Shown here piece by piece: positions 46,557 through 55,230 of a stretch of 64,000 bases of DNA. Both the position numbers and the translations under genes were made by a program. The notes under the pieces were generated by a model. It saw nothing but the letters and a program-made list of their open reading frames with translations. It made no database searches and was not told the DNA's origin. This stretch comes from Clostridia bacterium. Lineage in GTDB: Bacteria; Bacillota; Clostridia; Christensenellales; Aristaeellaceae. Position 1 is the first letter of the stretch; every line of letters starts with the position of its first letter. The stretch spans positions 1 to 64,000 of the forward strand of contig JAFXJP010000008.1 of assembly GCA_017532155.1 (NCBI GenBank), read 5' to 3'.

Positions 46557-47273
46557 TCACCTGTTGGCTTTAAAGTTGATATCGGCCTTTCTCGCCTGCG
46601 CGCACAGCTCTTTTGTCTGTAATTTATACGTCTTGCCGTCTTTGATAAAATACGTTCCGCATTGTCTGAATTCAAAAGACACGTTTTTTCTGATACATTG
46701 TTCGCGAATATCAAGCACCCAGGCATAGTCAAGCGGTCTTGCATCCTGATCCGACTCGCCGCCGACAACCACAAGCTCAATGCCGTCCAGATAGCGCTCT
46801 ATATCAACCGCTTCTATAAGAGGCTGCGCCGTGATGCATTTGTGCTTGATCGGAAGGCGGTTAAACATGGCAAGCTTGTAATCTGCGTTCTTCTGATTCT
46901 CAATCGTACAGCAAACCACTACGTTTTCATACCCATCGCCCCAGTCATCGGGGATGCAATCCATAAACCTGTCGATGCGCTTTGTGAGAAACAAAAATGT
47001 GCAATCCTGGCGTTTTTTCATCATCTGCCAGCATTCAGGACGCCAGGCGTCAGCCTCTTCGATCAAAAAATCGGTAGAAAAACAGGTATATACAATGCCA
47101 GGCTTCATTTTGAATTGACCATTCTTCAATTGCTCTGCGGGTTTCAAAAAGTCTTTTGTTTTTTCAATGATGCCTGTATCAACGCCGCGCTTTATATCGC
47201 CTTTATGAATGTAGCAATAGCGGCAGCCTTCACTGCACTTTTTGCAGCCTCTCCATGGATTCCACATTGCCAT
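46557..47273 (-). CDS. DUF5131 (Gp37/Gp68-like) protein with radical-SAM-type Cys cluster
   Basis: 238 aa. The N-terminus MAMWNPWRGCKKCSEGCRYCY has a CxxxCxxC-type cluster, and the pattern VYTCFSTDFLIEEADAWRPE, FLFLTKRIDRFMDCIPDDWG and VVVGGESDQDARP matches the DUF5131/phage Gp37-Gp68 family. Members occur on phages, plasmids and chromosomes and are presumed radical SAM-related; the reaction is unknown. Base composition is AT-richer than neighbouring genes, so recent transfer is plausible. GGAGGTG precedes the start by 5-6 bases. Transcribed alone. Confidence 0.85.
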   Translation of the reverse strand: MAMWNPWRGCKKCSEGCRYCYIHKGDIKRGVDTGIIEKTKDFLKPAEQLKNGQFKMKPGIVYTCFSTDFLIEEADAWRPECWQMMKKRQDCTFLFLTKRIDRFMDCIPDDWGDGYENVVVCCTIENQKNADYKLAMFNRLPIKHKCITAQPLIEAVDIERYLDGIELVVVGGESDQDARPLDYAWVLDIREQCIRKNVSFEFRQCGTYFIKDGKTYKLQTKELCAQARKADINFKANR

Positions 47274-47340
47274 ATTCCCACCTCCGCAAAATCCGCATTT
47301 GCTTTTTTATATTAGCACACAGAAGCACGCTGCACAAGAA

Positions 47341-47369
47341 CAGGCACAGCCAAAGCCCGGCTGTGCCTG
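47341..47369. repeat. 11-bp hairpin downstream of the ABC transporter operon
   Basis: CAGGCACAGCC and GGCTGTGCCTG pair perfectly around seven bases, 23 bases past the ATPase stop. No clean T run follows on the minus strand (TTCTTGTG), so it is either a weak terminator or an mRNA 3' end stabiliser. Confidence 0.55.
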
Positions 47370-47391
47370 AAAACTATTTTTTGCGTTGCTT

Positions 47392-48186
47392 TTATGACAA
47401 AAGCATGCGGTCGTTGGCAAGCTCCTGTCCGCTGGATGCGGCAAACAGCGCCATCAGATCCTCGCGGGTAAGCTTTTGTTTTTCTTCGCCCGCAATGTCC
47501 ACGGCAATGTGGCCGTTGTTCATCATGATCAGGCGATTGCCCAGACGAATGGCGTCCTGCATATTATGCGTAACCATCAGCGTCGTCAGCTGATTTTCGC
47601 CCACCAGCTTTTGCGTCATGTCCAGCACCTTCTGCGCCGTTTTGGGATCCAGTGCCGCCGTGTGCTCGTCCAGAAGCAAAAGTTTCGGCGCCTTGAGCGT
47701 GGCCATCAGCAGCGTCAGCGCCTGGCGCTGACCGCCGGAAAGCAGGCCCACCTTGTCGCTCATACGGTTCTCCAGACCCAAATCCAGCTGTTTGAGCAGT
47801 TCCTTGTACTTCGCGCGTTCGGCATTGGTCACGCCCCAGCGCAGCGTACGCATCCTGCCGCGGCGATACGCCAGCGCCAGGTTTTCTTCAATATTCATAT
47901 CCGCCGCCGTACCCATCATGGGATCCTGGAACACGCGGCCCAGATATCTGGCGCGCTTATGCTCGGGCAGACGCGTAACGTCCACATGATCCAGCACAAT
48001 GTGTCCCTCATCCACAGGGAATACGCCGGCAATGCTGTTGAGGAGCGTAGATTTACCCGCGCCGTTGCCGCCGATCACCGTGATAAAATCGCCGTCATTG
48101 AGCGTGAGATTCACATCCGACAACGCCACTTTTTCGTTGACGGTTCCGGCGTTGAATACCTTCTTGAGTTTTTTGACTTCCAGCAT
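47392..48186 (-). CDS. ABC transporter ATP-binding protein (TrpZ-like)
   Basis: 264 aa. Walker A is GGNGAGKST, the Q loop lies in RVFQDPMMGT, the signature is LLSGGQRQAL and Walker B is LLLLDEHTAALDP, with the switch His in VTHNMQD. It powers the importer formed with the two upstream genes. One base separates the permease stop from the ATG, so they are coupled. This ATPase type, with the PF04392-like binding protein, is the amino-acid importer set known as TrpXYZ in other Firmicutes. The T-box in front supports an amino acid as substrate. Confidence 0.92.
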   Translation of the reverse strand: MLEVKKLKKVFNAGTVNEKVALSDVNLTLNDGDFITVIGGNGAGKSTLLNSIAGVFPVDEGHIVLDHVDVTRLPEHKRARYLGRVFQDPMMGTAADMNIEENLALAYRRGRMRTLRWGVTNAERAKYKELLKQLDLGLENRMSDKVGLLSGGQRQALTLLMATLKAPKLLLLDEHTAALDPKTAQKVLDMTQKLVGENQLTTLMVTHNMQDAIRLGNRLIMMNNGHIAVDIAGEEKQKLTREDLMALFAASSGQELANDRMLLS

Positions 48187-48187
48187 A

Positions 48188-49087
48188 TCACGCCGCCTCC
48201 TTCTTGAGCGATTTCGTAAACGTGCGCAGAATTTCCTTGCCCTGCGGCAGCCACAGCGCAATGGCTACGGTAATGGCGGTGAACAGTTTCAGATCGTTGG
48301 GGTTCATACCGAACTTCAGCACCATGGCGATAATCAGGCGGTATACCAGCGCGCCCAGAATCAGCGCAAACAGTCTGCCGTAGAAGCCGCGGCTGTTAAA
48401 CAGCACTTCGCCGATAATCAGCGACGCCAAACCGATTACGATACTGCCCGTGCCCATCTGCACGTCGGCAAAGCTCTGGTTCTGCGCAATGAACGCACCG
48501 CTAAGCGCCACCAAACCGTTGCTGATCATCAGGCCCAGGATCTTCATCGTATCGGTATTGATGCCCTGCGCACGCACCATGCGCTGATTGTTGCCGGTTG
48601 CGCGGATAGCGCTGCCCAGCTCCGTACCGAAGAACCAGTACAGAATGCTGATAATCAGCATCGCGCAGACAAATCCCACGATGATCATGGACAGATTGGC
48701 ATCCAGACCCAGGTTCTGCAAGGGCTTAAAGACAGTAGGCTTGCGCAGGATATACACGCTGGGACTGTTGCCCATAATGCGCATGTTGATCGAATAGAGC
48801 GCCGTCATCGTCAAAATACCCGACAAAAGCGCGGGAATCTTCAGCTTCGTATGCAGCAGACCCGTCACCATACCCGCTGCGCAGCCGCACAGCATGGCAA
48901 TCAACGAAGCCAGATAGGGATTTGTGTCCTTGGTAATCAGCATGCAGGCGACCGCAGCGCCCAGCGGCAGCGTGCCCTCCACTGACAGATCAGCGATATC
49001 CAGTACACGATAGGTGATATACACGCCAATCGTCATGATGGCCCACAAAAGGCCCAGCGACACCGCGCCCAGCAATACCTGTGTCAT
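48188..49087 (-). CDS. ABC transporter permease (TrpY-like)
   Basis: 299 aa with about eight hydrophobic segments, of the branched-chain amino acid/LivM-like permease fold (SVEGTLPLGAAVACMLITKD, then GCAAGMVTGLLHTKLKIPALLSGI). It forms the membrane channel of the importer encoded by 47392-50145. AAGGAC precedes the start by about 9 bases. A 12-bp hairpin between the binding-protein gene and this gene could set the ratio of their mRNAs. Confidence 0.9.
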   Translation of the reverse strand: MTQVLLGAVSLGLLWAIMTIGVYITYRVLDIADLSVEGTLPLGAAVACMLITKDTNPYLASLIAMLCGCAAGMVTGLLHTKLKIPALLSGILTMTALYSINMRIMGNSPSVYILRKPTVFKPLQNLGLDANLSMIIVGFVCAMLIISILYWFFGTELGSAIRATGNNQRMVRAQGINTDTMKILGLMISNGLVALSGAFIAQNQSFADVQMGTGSIVIGLASLIIGEVLFNSRGFYGRLFALILGALVYRLIIAMVLKFGMNPNDLKLFTAITVAIALWLPQGKEILRTFTKSLKKEAA

Positions 49088-49125
49088 AGTTCAACCGTCC
49101 TTACAAAAAAATCAATAAACTGCGC

Positions 49126-49154
49126 AATCTCCGGACGGATTTCCCGCCCGGAGA
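49126..49154 (-). repeat. Intercistronic hairpin between binding-protein and permease genes
   Basis: ATCTCCGGGCGG pairs with CCGTCCGGAGAT (one G-U) around GAAAT, 20 bases after the binding-protein stop. No T run follows at once. Such hairpins commonly protect the abundant binding-protein mRNA from 3' decay. Confidence 0.6.
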
Positions 49155-49173
49155 TATGCATTTTTCACCGTTT

Positions 49174-50145
49174 TTATTCGGTCATTTCCTGCGCGTAGGG
49201 CAGGTACTTTTCGGGAATTTCGAAGCCAATCATATCCGCCACGGTCTTGTTGAAGCAGTACTCAAAGCCGGTAGTGGCGAACTGAACGGGCATTTCGGAA
49301 ATATTGGCGCCCTGCAGAACCTTCACCGCCATCAGGCCGGTTTCGTAGCCCAGGTCGTAGTAGCTGATACCCAGCGTGCACAGGCCGCCGGACATCGTCA
49401 TGCCGCTTTCACCGGGGATAACGGGCGTCTTGCTGTTCTGGGTCACGCTCAGAACGCCGGGCATGGAGGCCGCGAATACGTTATCGGTGGGGATGTAGAT
49501 AGCGTCGCACATGCCGACGATCTGCTGGGTGGCCTGCTGCACGTCATTGGTGTTGGCAACGGTCACTTCCACATACTTCATGCCCAGGGCTTCGATGGAT
49601 TCCTTGGCCATCTTCGCCTGCAGCACAGAGTTCATTTCACCGGAGGTGTACAGAACGCCGACCGTCTTGGTTTCAGGGAACAGCTCCTGGATCAATTTAA
49701 TCTGCGCATCCACGGGGTTCATATCCGAAGTACCGGAAATATTATAACCGGGCTTTTCGTTGCTTTCAACCAGGCCGGGCTCCACATAATCGGTAATGGC
49801 GGTGCCCAGTACGGGGATGGGATTATTGATGGTCTTGGTAGCCATGGTGGTGGCAGCATTGGTAGCGATCGCCAGTACCAAATCAGCGTTATCGCCCACA
49901 AAGAGATCGGCGATGGTCGCCAGGTTGGACATTTCGCCCTGGCCGTTCTGGATGTTCAGCTTGATGTTCTGGCCATCGACATAGCCGTTATCTTCCAGCG
50001 CCTTGATAAAGCCGTCGCGCGCGGCATTGAGCGCCACGTGATCCATCTGCTGGATGACGCCAATATAAAGGGGCTCATCCGCAAAAGCGGTCATGCAAGA
50101 GATGCACAGAACAATGCACAGAAGAGTAGCAAGCAGCTTTTTCAT
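49174..50145 (-). CDS. ABC transporter substrate-binding protein (PF04392/TrpX-like)
   Basis: 323 aa. A signal peptide is evident, ending near AFA-DE (cleavage after residue 22); there is no good lipobox although Cys residues occur in the hydrophobic core. The mature protein (YIGVIQQMDHVALNAARDGF, then GKINLNIQ-like N-lobe and ETKTVGVLYTSGEMNSVLQA) follows the ABC_sub_bind family PF04392. It should capture an amino acid outside the membrane. It is first in the T-box operon. The start has AGGAGG about 6-7 bases upstream. Which amino acid is bound is best judged from the T-box specifier. Confidence 0.9.
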   Translation of the reverse strand: MKKLLATLLCIVLCISCMTAFADEPLYIGVIQQMDHVALNAARDGFIKALEDNGYVDGQNIKLNIQNGQGEMSNLATIADLFVGDNADLVLAIATNAATTMATKTINNPIPVLGTAITDYVEPGLVESNEKPGYNISGTSDMNPVDAQIKLIQELFPETKTVGVLYTSGEMNSVLQAKMAKESIEALGMKYVEVTVANTNDVQQATQQIVGMCDAIYIPTDNVFAASMPGVLSVTQNSKTPVIPGESGMTMSGGLCTLGISYYDLGYETGLMAVKVLQGANISEMPVQFATTGFEYCFNKTVADMIGFEIPEKYLPYAQEMTE

Positions 50146-50195
50146 AGTTGGTTCCTCCTAAAAATAATCTATCATAACCGGTTTTCCCGGTAATG

Positions 50196-50476
50196 AACGG
50201 AAAATAAAAACCGCCCTCTGAATAACAGAGGGCGGATAATAACAAATCCGCGGGACCACCTCAATTTTGCTAAGCCAATGGCAAAGCCTCACGAAGCAAC
50301 CATCATTGCCTCTTCCCTGTAACGGTGGAACTCCGGCGCGCCCTACCAAGCCAATCCCTTCAGGCGGCAGCTCACGGGATGAATCCTTGCCTTGCATTCT
50401 GTCTCCTTCCCAGCCCCGGAGACTCTCTGTGAAAATGCATTCCCGGCAATACGTTTCCCGGTCTTTGCTTTTATGG
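50196..50476 (-). ncRNA. T-box riboswitch (leader of the ABC amino-acid importer), specifier probably UUC (Phe)
   Basis: On the minus strand the leader shows the T-box sequence TGAGGTGGTCCCGCGG (50247-50262). It is followed by competing structures ending in a perfect terminator: CCGCCCTCTG/CAGAGGGCGG at 50211-50235, with a T run to 50200. Stem I has the ACAGAGAG bulge region (50424-50431) and a distal helix TCTCC/GGAGA. Pairing CGGGA with TCCCG and TTGCC with GGCAA leaves an internal loop of AACGTA opposite GGATTCA. In that loop UUC followed by A (50381-50383) is the best specifier, i.e. phenylalanine. No UGG or UAC is in the loop. Uncharged tRNA binding would stabilise the antiterminator and switch on the importer. 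Confidence 0.88.
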
Positions 50477-50481
50477 GAATG

Positions 50482-50510
50482 ATTATATGCACTCAAACGG
50501 CATCTGTCAA
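50482..50510 (-). promoter_or_regulatory. Consensus promoter of the T-box operon
   Basis: TTGACA (50505-50510) and TATAAT (50482-50487), minus strand, 17-base spacing. Transcription should begin near 50475, at the base of Stem I. Confidence 0.85.
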
Positions 50511-50557
50511 GCATAAAAATGCACAAATACAATCTTTGTACAATATTTATTCATGCA

Positions 50558-52126
50558 TCAGTTTTGACGGATCAGCGCCGTATTGCGCATAAACTCACCC
50601 GGCAGATACATATATCCGCACAGCGACTGCGGCTGCGCGCCGGCAATAAACAGCGCCGTTGCCGAAATGCCCGGCAATTCAGTCAGCGTGTTCACCAGCG
50701 CATAAATCAGCAGCTTTTCCTGCGTTTCGCTGTATTCCGCGCAGGCGTTCATGAAGGCCTGCGACAGATTGATCAGCGCGCGCTGATCCTTCACCGCCAC
50801 GCCCAGCACATCTGCATCCTTCATTTCTACAGGCATAACACCCGCAAGCCCCGTCACGCTGTCATACATCTGCGGCCCCTGCAAAAGGCAGTTGATCAGA
50901 TAGCGCAGCGACCGCGCCTGATAGTAGGGCACCGGCCGCTCGGTGGCTACCAGCTTACCCGTATCATCGCCAAAGTACAGCGTGCACTGCGACAAAAGGA
51001 AATGCGAAAAATGGCTGCGGCGCATCAGTCCGCCTTCAAAGCTGATGGTCTCGCCCGCGCCATCGTAAACGCCGCTGGGCACAATGGCCGTGATCAGCTC
51101 ATCGCCGATATACACCGTCACCCCACTGATGCCCGGCACAAAGGTGGTGATGGTATAGGTCAGGGAAGAAAGCATCACCGAGCGCGGAATGCCCGCAGAA
51201 ATCAGCGCATCATTAAAGGAGGAACGGAAATGCAATACCGCCTGCTGTCCGCCTGATACCGCCACATCGCCCACCTCGGGCGATTTTTCCAGATAGCCCG
51301 CCAGCGCAGGCACCGCCGGCACACCCTGCAGCGTCTGCGCCCCGGAGGACAAGCCGTCCAGCAGCGCTTCAATCAGCAGCGATTTATCACGCGAAGGGAA
51401 GTTGAGCACGCGCGTTTCCGCCAAAATGCCCTTGCCGGCATAGGTTGGGAAGTACAGCGTTGCCGCCGTGCTGAAGCGCCGGTCTGCGCTGGATTGACTC
51501 AGCGACTGCGCATAGGAAGAAAGCGTGTCGATGGTGTCGCTCAAATTCTGCGTAAAGCAGCCCGCCGGCACGCTGGCCGCCACGTCAAGACCGGGCTGGG
51601 ACGAGCTGACCAGCACATTCACATACTTGATATCGCCCCACTGGCACAGCGTATTGGCAATGGCCTGACACACCACATACAATTCCTGATGCGCCAGCGT
51701 CAGCGCCGACGCGCCCAGATTGACCGTCGCTGTATCGCCTGAGATTTCCACCGGATTGACCGTGGACAGCTGCAGCGTGATTTCCTGCGTCAGCTTTGCC
51801 GCCGCACTGTTGCCCGCGAAGGAAAACAGATGCTTCAGCGTCGCCTCTGCCGGATGGCGCGAGGCCGAATAGCTGATGCGGTCAGGCTGCGCAATCAGCC
51901 TGGTGCCCGTCACATCCGGCACATACAAAAGCACAGTCTGTGAAATCTCCTGACTGGTATCGCCCGTCGGCGCCTTCCAGTTCACCTGCACGGGCGGCAG
52001 CGTCACGCTGTCGTCATGATCCAGCGCCGCAAGATTGCTCGTGCAGCCCGACAGCATGCATGCCGCAAGCAGGCTCATGCACAGCGCTCCGGCACGTTTG
52101 ATCTTACCTTTCATCTTATCCCCCAT
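50558..52126 (-). CDS. Lipoprotein with two GerMN domains
   Basis: 522 aa. A lipoprotein signal peptide is present (SLLAACMLSGC, lipobox LSGC). GerMN-like blocks occur twice: one around TLKHLFSFAGNSAAAKLTQE to VNLGASALTLAHQE, the other around LLQGPQMYDSVTGLAGVMPV to LINLSQAFMNACAE. GerM proteins of spore formers act in sporulation and germination at the membrane and are likely wall-binding. The ATG at 52126 shares its A with the upstream stop (TGATG), implying coupling. An ATG at 52114 with GGGGGA upstream is the alternative start. Confidence 0.85.
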   Translation of the reverse strand: MGDKMKGKIKRAGALCMSLLAACMLSGCTSNLAALDHDDSVTLPPVQVNWKAPTGDTSQEISQTVLLYVPDVTGTRLIAQPDRISYSASRHPAEATLKHLFSFAGNSAAAKLTQEITLQLSTVNPVEISGDTATVNLGASALTLAHQELYVVCQAIANTLCQWGDIKYVNVLVSSSQPGLDVAASVPAGCFTQNLSDTIDTLSSYAQSLSQSSADRRFSTAATLYFPTYAGKGILAETRVLNFPSRDKSLLIEALLDGLSSGAQTLQGVPAVPALAGYLEKSPEVGDVAVSGGQQAVLHFRSSFNDALISAGIPRSVMLSSLTYTITTFVPGISGVTVYIGDELITAIVPSGVYDGAGETISFEGGLMRRSHFSHFLLSQCTLYFGDDTGKLVATERPVPYYQARSLRYLINCLLQGPQMYDSVTGLAGVMPVEMKDADVLGVAVKDQRALINLSQAFMNACAEYSETQEKLLIYALVNTLTELPGISATALFIAGAQPQSLCGYMYLPGEFMRNTALIRQN

Positions 52127-53076
52127 CACAGCTGCATCAGCGCCTGCAAGGCGCTCAGCGATACCTTCCACGCGCCCATCTCGCGCTTGATGCGCAGCGG
52201 CCAGCCCGTCAGCACATATTCACTGCCGTCCGCGCGGCGCAGCGTCATATCCACGCACACCACCGCGCTCTGCCCATCCACCGAAATGCTGCCCGGCGTG
52301 AGCGTATAGGCAATCAGCGCATCGCTTTGCGCAAAGGCTTCGGAAAACAGCGATTGCGCCGGCAACAGCTTGGTATCCTCCTGCGAGGACAAAAGCGGAT
52401 ACAGCGTATCAAAGCTGCGCTGCTGCCAGGCGCGCAGCAGGCTGTGCGCCACATTGGCCGGCGTCATCAGATGCTCCTCGCAGCGCGTGAGCACCTCGCA
52501 GGGCAATTCGCTCTCCTCCAGAAAATAGCTGTTCTTCAGCCGCATGGAAGCACCTACCTGCGCCTCGGCACGCACCAGCACCTGCACGGCGCGGTACTGC
52601 CCGCTCTCCGTCAGCGTGGCCACCAGCGCATCCATCGCCAGTTCCCGGCGCAAAACTGCCTCGGCCGTGGCAGTCTGGCCGTTTTCATTTTCATAGCGCC
52701 CGTAGAGCGCCTCATTGAACGTCACAAACACTACATCGCCCTGCACCTGTGTGCTCAGCGCCGCTACGCCCGGCGGAAACAGCGCTTCGCCGCCCTCCTT
52801 GGAGCCCGCCAGCAGGGCATTGACCAGCGCAAGCTCGCGCGTTTCATTGGGCAATATCTCCAGCGTCCGCATTTCCTGCTTGAGCATGGACGTATCCTGA
52901 TAGCGGAAGTACAGCGTCGCATGGCGCTCATCCACAGCCGCTGCATCGGGATACGCCGAGATCGTCAGCGCGCCGGACGGCGTCGACGTGGCGCCAGGCT
53001 GGGCAGCGGGCGTCTGGCAGCCCGTCAGCAGCAGTGCACACAGCAAAAGGCATTTAAGCCCCGTAAATCTTTTCAT
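52126..53076 (-). CDS. GerMN-domain lipoprotein with C-terminal NTF2-like part
   Basis: 316 aa. Lipoprotein signal peptide with lipobox LTGC (residue ~20). A GerMN domain covers about residues 45-170 (NETRELALVNALLAGSKEGG, then GDVVFVTFNEALYG). The C-terminal ~110 residues (ANVAHSLLRAWQQRSFDTLYPLL, then EYVLTGWPLRIKREMGAWKVS) look like an NTF2/DUF4878-type fold. It is anchored outside the cytoplasmic membrane. It lies between the DUF6062 gene and the two-GerMN lipoprotein gene in one operon. Its RBS is weak (GGAT), so translation may depend on the upstream gene. Confidence 0.82.
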   Translation of the reverse strand: MKRFTGLKCLLLCALLLTGCQTPAAQPGATSTPSGALTISAYPDAAAVDERHATLYFRYQDTSMLKQEMRTLEILPNETRELALVNALLAGSKEGGEALFPPGVAALSTQVQGDVVFVTFNEALYGRYENENGQTATAEAVLRRELAMDALVATLTESGQYRAVQVLVRAEAQVGASMRLKNSYFLEESELPCEVLTRCEEHLMTPANVAHSLLRAWQQRSFDTLYPLLSSQEDTKLLPAQSLFSEAFAQSDALIAYTLTPGSISVDGQSAVVCVDMTLRRADGSEYVLTGWPLRIKREMGAWKVSLSALQALMQL

Positions 53077-53083
53077 CGGCTGA

Positions 53084-53860
53084 TCAATCCTTCGGATTCG
53101 GTTCTGCACCCACGCACCAGCCGCGCAGCTTGGTCACAGCGCGCTCCAGCGCATCGCGGCTGTTGTTCCAGGGCTTGTCGGCATTGCGGTAATCAAACTT
53201 GAGCGTAAACCACTCCAGATCCTTTTCCACGCGGGAGAGGTTTTCCTCCATCAGCTTCTGCAGCGTCGCAGCAAAATCCGCCTGTTTTTTCACATCCAGC
53301 GCTTCGCCCGCCATGCGCAGCAGCAGCGCCGCATCCTTGAGACACACGCCTTTGCTTTCTTCAAAGGCCTTGCGGAAGGACGCCTCCTTGCCGTACAGAT
53401 ACAGCATCGTATAAGCATAGCGCTGCATATTTTCGTTGATGCTCTCGCACAGAATGCAGCTGCCCGTCAGCTTGTCCAGCTGATCCGCCGCTTCCTTGAG
53501 CGCCTCGCGGCTGCCGTCCTTTTTCATCAGGCGCTTGGTCAGCGGCGCATCAGCGCCTGCCTGCGCGCCCTGCGCAGCCTGCGCAAAAATTTTCTGCGCC
53601 TTTTTTTCTGTCTCCTGCAGATGCGTATGCGTCATCAGCGCATGACCGAGCTTATTCTGCTGCATGAAAATCAGCATATGATGGCGCTGGCAATAGCCCT
53701 TTTCATTGACGCGCACGCGGGTATCCGGCTCCATGACCGAGCCGCCCAGGCAGCGCTCCACATCCGCCAGCTCAATTTTTCTTCTCAATGCGCACAGCGG
53801 GCATTCGCCGCCCAGTTTCAACGCATCCCAAACGGGTATAGTATCAATATGGTATTGCAT
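53084..53860 (-). CDS. DUF6062-family protein
   Basis: 258 aa, soluble, largely helical. The N-terminal CPLC pair in LGGECPLCALRRKIE, the block VMEPDTRVRVNEKGYCQRHH, and CILCES in the middle suggest a metal- or redox-type Cys set. I recall this pattern as DUF6062, a Firmicutes family with no assigned function. It is the first gene of an operon with two GerMN lipoproteins. AAGGAG precedes the start by about 9 bases. An ATGACA-N18-TATACT promoter lies at 53894-53923. Confidence 0.72.
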   Translation of the reverse strand: MQYHIDTIPVWDALKLGGECPLCALRRKIELADVERCLGGSVMEPDTRVRVNEKGYCQRHHMLIFMQQNKLGHALMTHTHLQETEKKAQKIFAQAAQGAQAGADAPLTKRLMKKDGSREALKEAADQLDKLTGSCILCESINENMQRYAYTMLYLYGKEASFRKAFEESKGVCLKDAALLLRMAGEALDVKKQADFAATLQKLMEENLSRVEKDLEWFTLKFDYRNADKPWNNSRDALERAVTKLRGWCVGAEPNPKD

Positions 53861-53893
53861 ATTTCACAGCTCCTTATCCGGTGCAATCAATAT

Positions 53894-53923
53894 AGTATAG
53901 CATACCTGCAGGGTAAATGTCAT
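53894..53923 (-). promoter_or_regulatory. Promoter of the DUF6062 / GerMN operon
   Basis: ATGACA (53918-53923) and TATACT (53894-53899), minus strand, 18-base spacing. Confidence 0.5.
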
Positions 53924-53948
53924 GGATTTTCGTGAAATAATGCATTTC

Positions 53949-53977
53949 TTGCTGTCGCGGCTTTTATCCTGTATAAT
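53949..53977 (+). promoter_or_regulatory. Promoter of the ADH / ALDH operon
   Basis: TTGCTG (53949-53954) and TATAAT (53972-53977), 17-base spacing. Confidence 0.6.
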
Positions 53978-54015
53978 ATTTATAAGTGCTCCACAAGAAG
54001 AAAGGATGGTCAGCC

Positions 54016-55230
54016 ATGCATACTGTGTATAAAGCCTTCTGCCGTATCTATCAGGGTGTTTTCCGTCTGGCGCTGCCGTTTTTGCCTTACCGGGAGCCAA
54101 AGTGCTTTGACAGCGTGGACGATCTGCTTCCGCTGATGCGCTCCCTCAAGCCTTCCGCCGCGCTGCTGGTGACAGACCGTTTCCTCCGCCAAAGCGGCCT
54201 GACACAAAGCATTGAAAAGGTTTTGCAAACAGCAGGGGTAAACTGCGTTATCTATGACGAAACGCAGCCCAATCCCACGGTTAAAAATGTAGAGGACGCG
54301 CGCAAACTCTATGTGGAAAATAACTGCGGCTGCCTGATCGCGCTGGGCGGCGGTTCTGCCATGGACTGCGCCAAGGGCGTTGGTGCGCGCATTGCCTATC
54401 CCCGCAAAACACTCTCTCAGCTCAAGGGGCTTTTGCGCGTACTCAAGCCCATTCCGCCGCTCATTGCCATTCCCACCACCGCAGGCACAGGCAGCGAGGT
54501 AACGCTGGCCGCCGTGCTGACCGATCACGAAACGCGCCATAAATACCCCATGAACTCCTTTACGCTCATCCCGCGCTACGCCGTGCTTGATCCCGCCTTC
54601 ACCCGCACGCTGCCGCCGCACCTGACGGCAACCACCGGCATGGATGCGCTCACCCATGCGGTGGAAGCTTACATCGGCCGCTCCACCACGAAGGAAACGC
54701 GCAGGCTTGCATTAGAGGCTGTTCAGCTCATTTTTGAAAACCTGGAAAACGCCTTCCGTGACGGCAGCGATATGACTGCCCGCCGCCGCATGCTGCGCGC
54801 GGCCTACGCCGCCGGCATTGCCTTTTCAAAATCATACGTTGGCTATGTGCACGCTGTGGCACACTCGCTGGGCGGGCAGTATAATCTCCCCCACGGGCTG
54901 ACCAACGCCGTGCTGCTGCCTTATGTATTAGAGCATTACGGCAGCGCCATACACCACAAGCTGCACGCCCTTGCCGTCGCTGCCGGCATCGCCAAGGAAA
55001 GCGATTCGCCGGATGTCGCCGCGAAGCGGTTCATCTCTTCCATCCGGCAGATAAACCAGCGCATGGGCATTCCGCAAACGCTTTCAGGCATCCGCCCCGA
55101 GGACGTTCCGCACATGGCCGCGCACGCCGCCAAGGAAGCCAATCCGCTCTATCCCGTGCCCGTGCTGATGGACGCGCAGGAGCTTTCCGTCTTTTATGAA
55201 AAAGTTCGAGACAGGAGGGAAACGCCGTGA
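54016..55230 (+). CDS. Iron-containing alcohol dehydrogenase
   Basis: 404 aa. The family shows GGGSAMDCAKGVGA (NAD-binding), PTTAGTGSEVT, and metal ligands in TGMDALTHAVEAYI and VHAVAHSLGGQYNLPHGLTNA. It interconverts an alcohol and aldehyde or ketone with NAD(P)H in the cytosol. It overlaps the aldehyde dehydrogenase gene by four bases (GTGA), so the two form a fermentative alcohol/aldehyde pair; the native substrate is open. The start at 54016 follows AAAGGATGG by 8 bases. Confidence 0.94.
   Translation: MHTVYKAFCRIYQGVFRLALPFLPYREPKCFDSVDDLLPLMRSLKPSAALLVTDRFLRQSGLTQSIEKVLQTAGVNCVIYDETQPNPTVKNVEDARKLYVENNCGCLIALGGGSAMDCAKGVGARIAYPRKTLSQLKGLLRVLKPIPPLIAIPTTAGTGSEVTLAAVLTDHETRHKYPMNSFTLIPRYAVLDPAFTRTLPPHLTATTGMDALTHAVEAYIGRSTTKETRRLALEAVQLIFENLENAFRDGSDMTARRRMLRAAYAAGIAFSKSYVGYVHAVAHSLGGQYNLPHGLTNAVLLPYVLEHYGSAIHHKLHALAVAAGIAKESDSPDVAAKRFISSIRQINQRMGIPQTLSGIRPEDVPHMAAHAAKEANPLYPVPVLMDAQELSVFYEKVRDRRETP

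Noticed and set aside
53986..54016. Upstream ATG of the alcohol dehydrogenase frame
   Set aside because: It lies 9 bases after the -10 element, so it would be at the very 5' end of the mRNA without a ribosome binding site; the ATG at 54016 follows AAAGGATGG.
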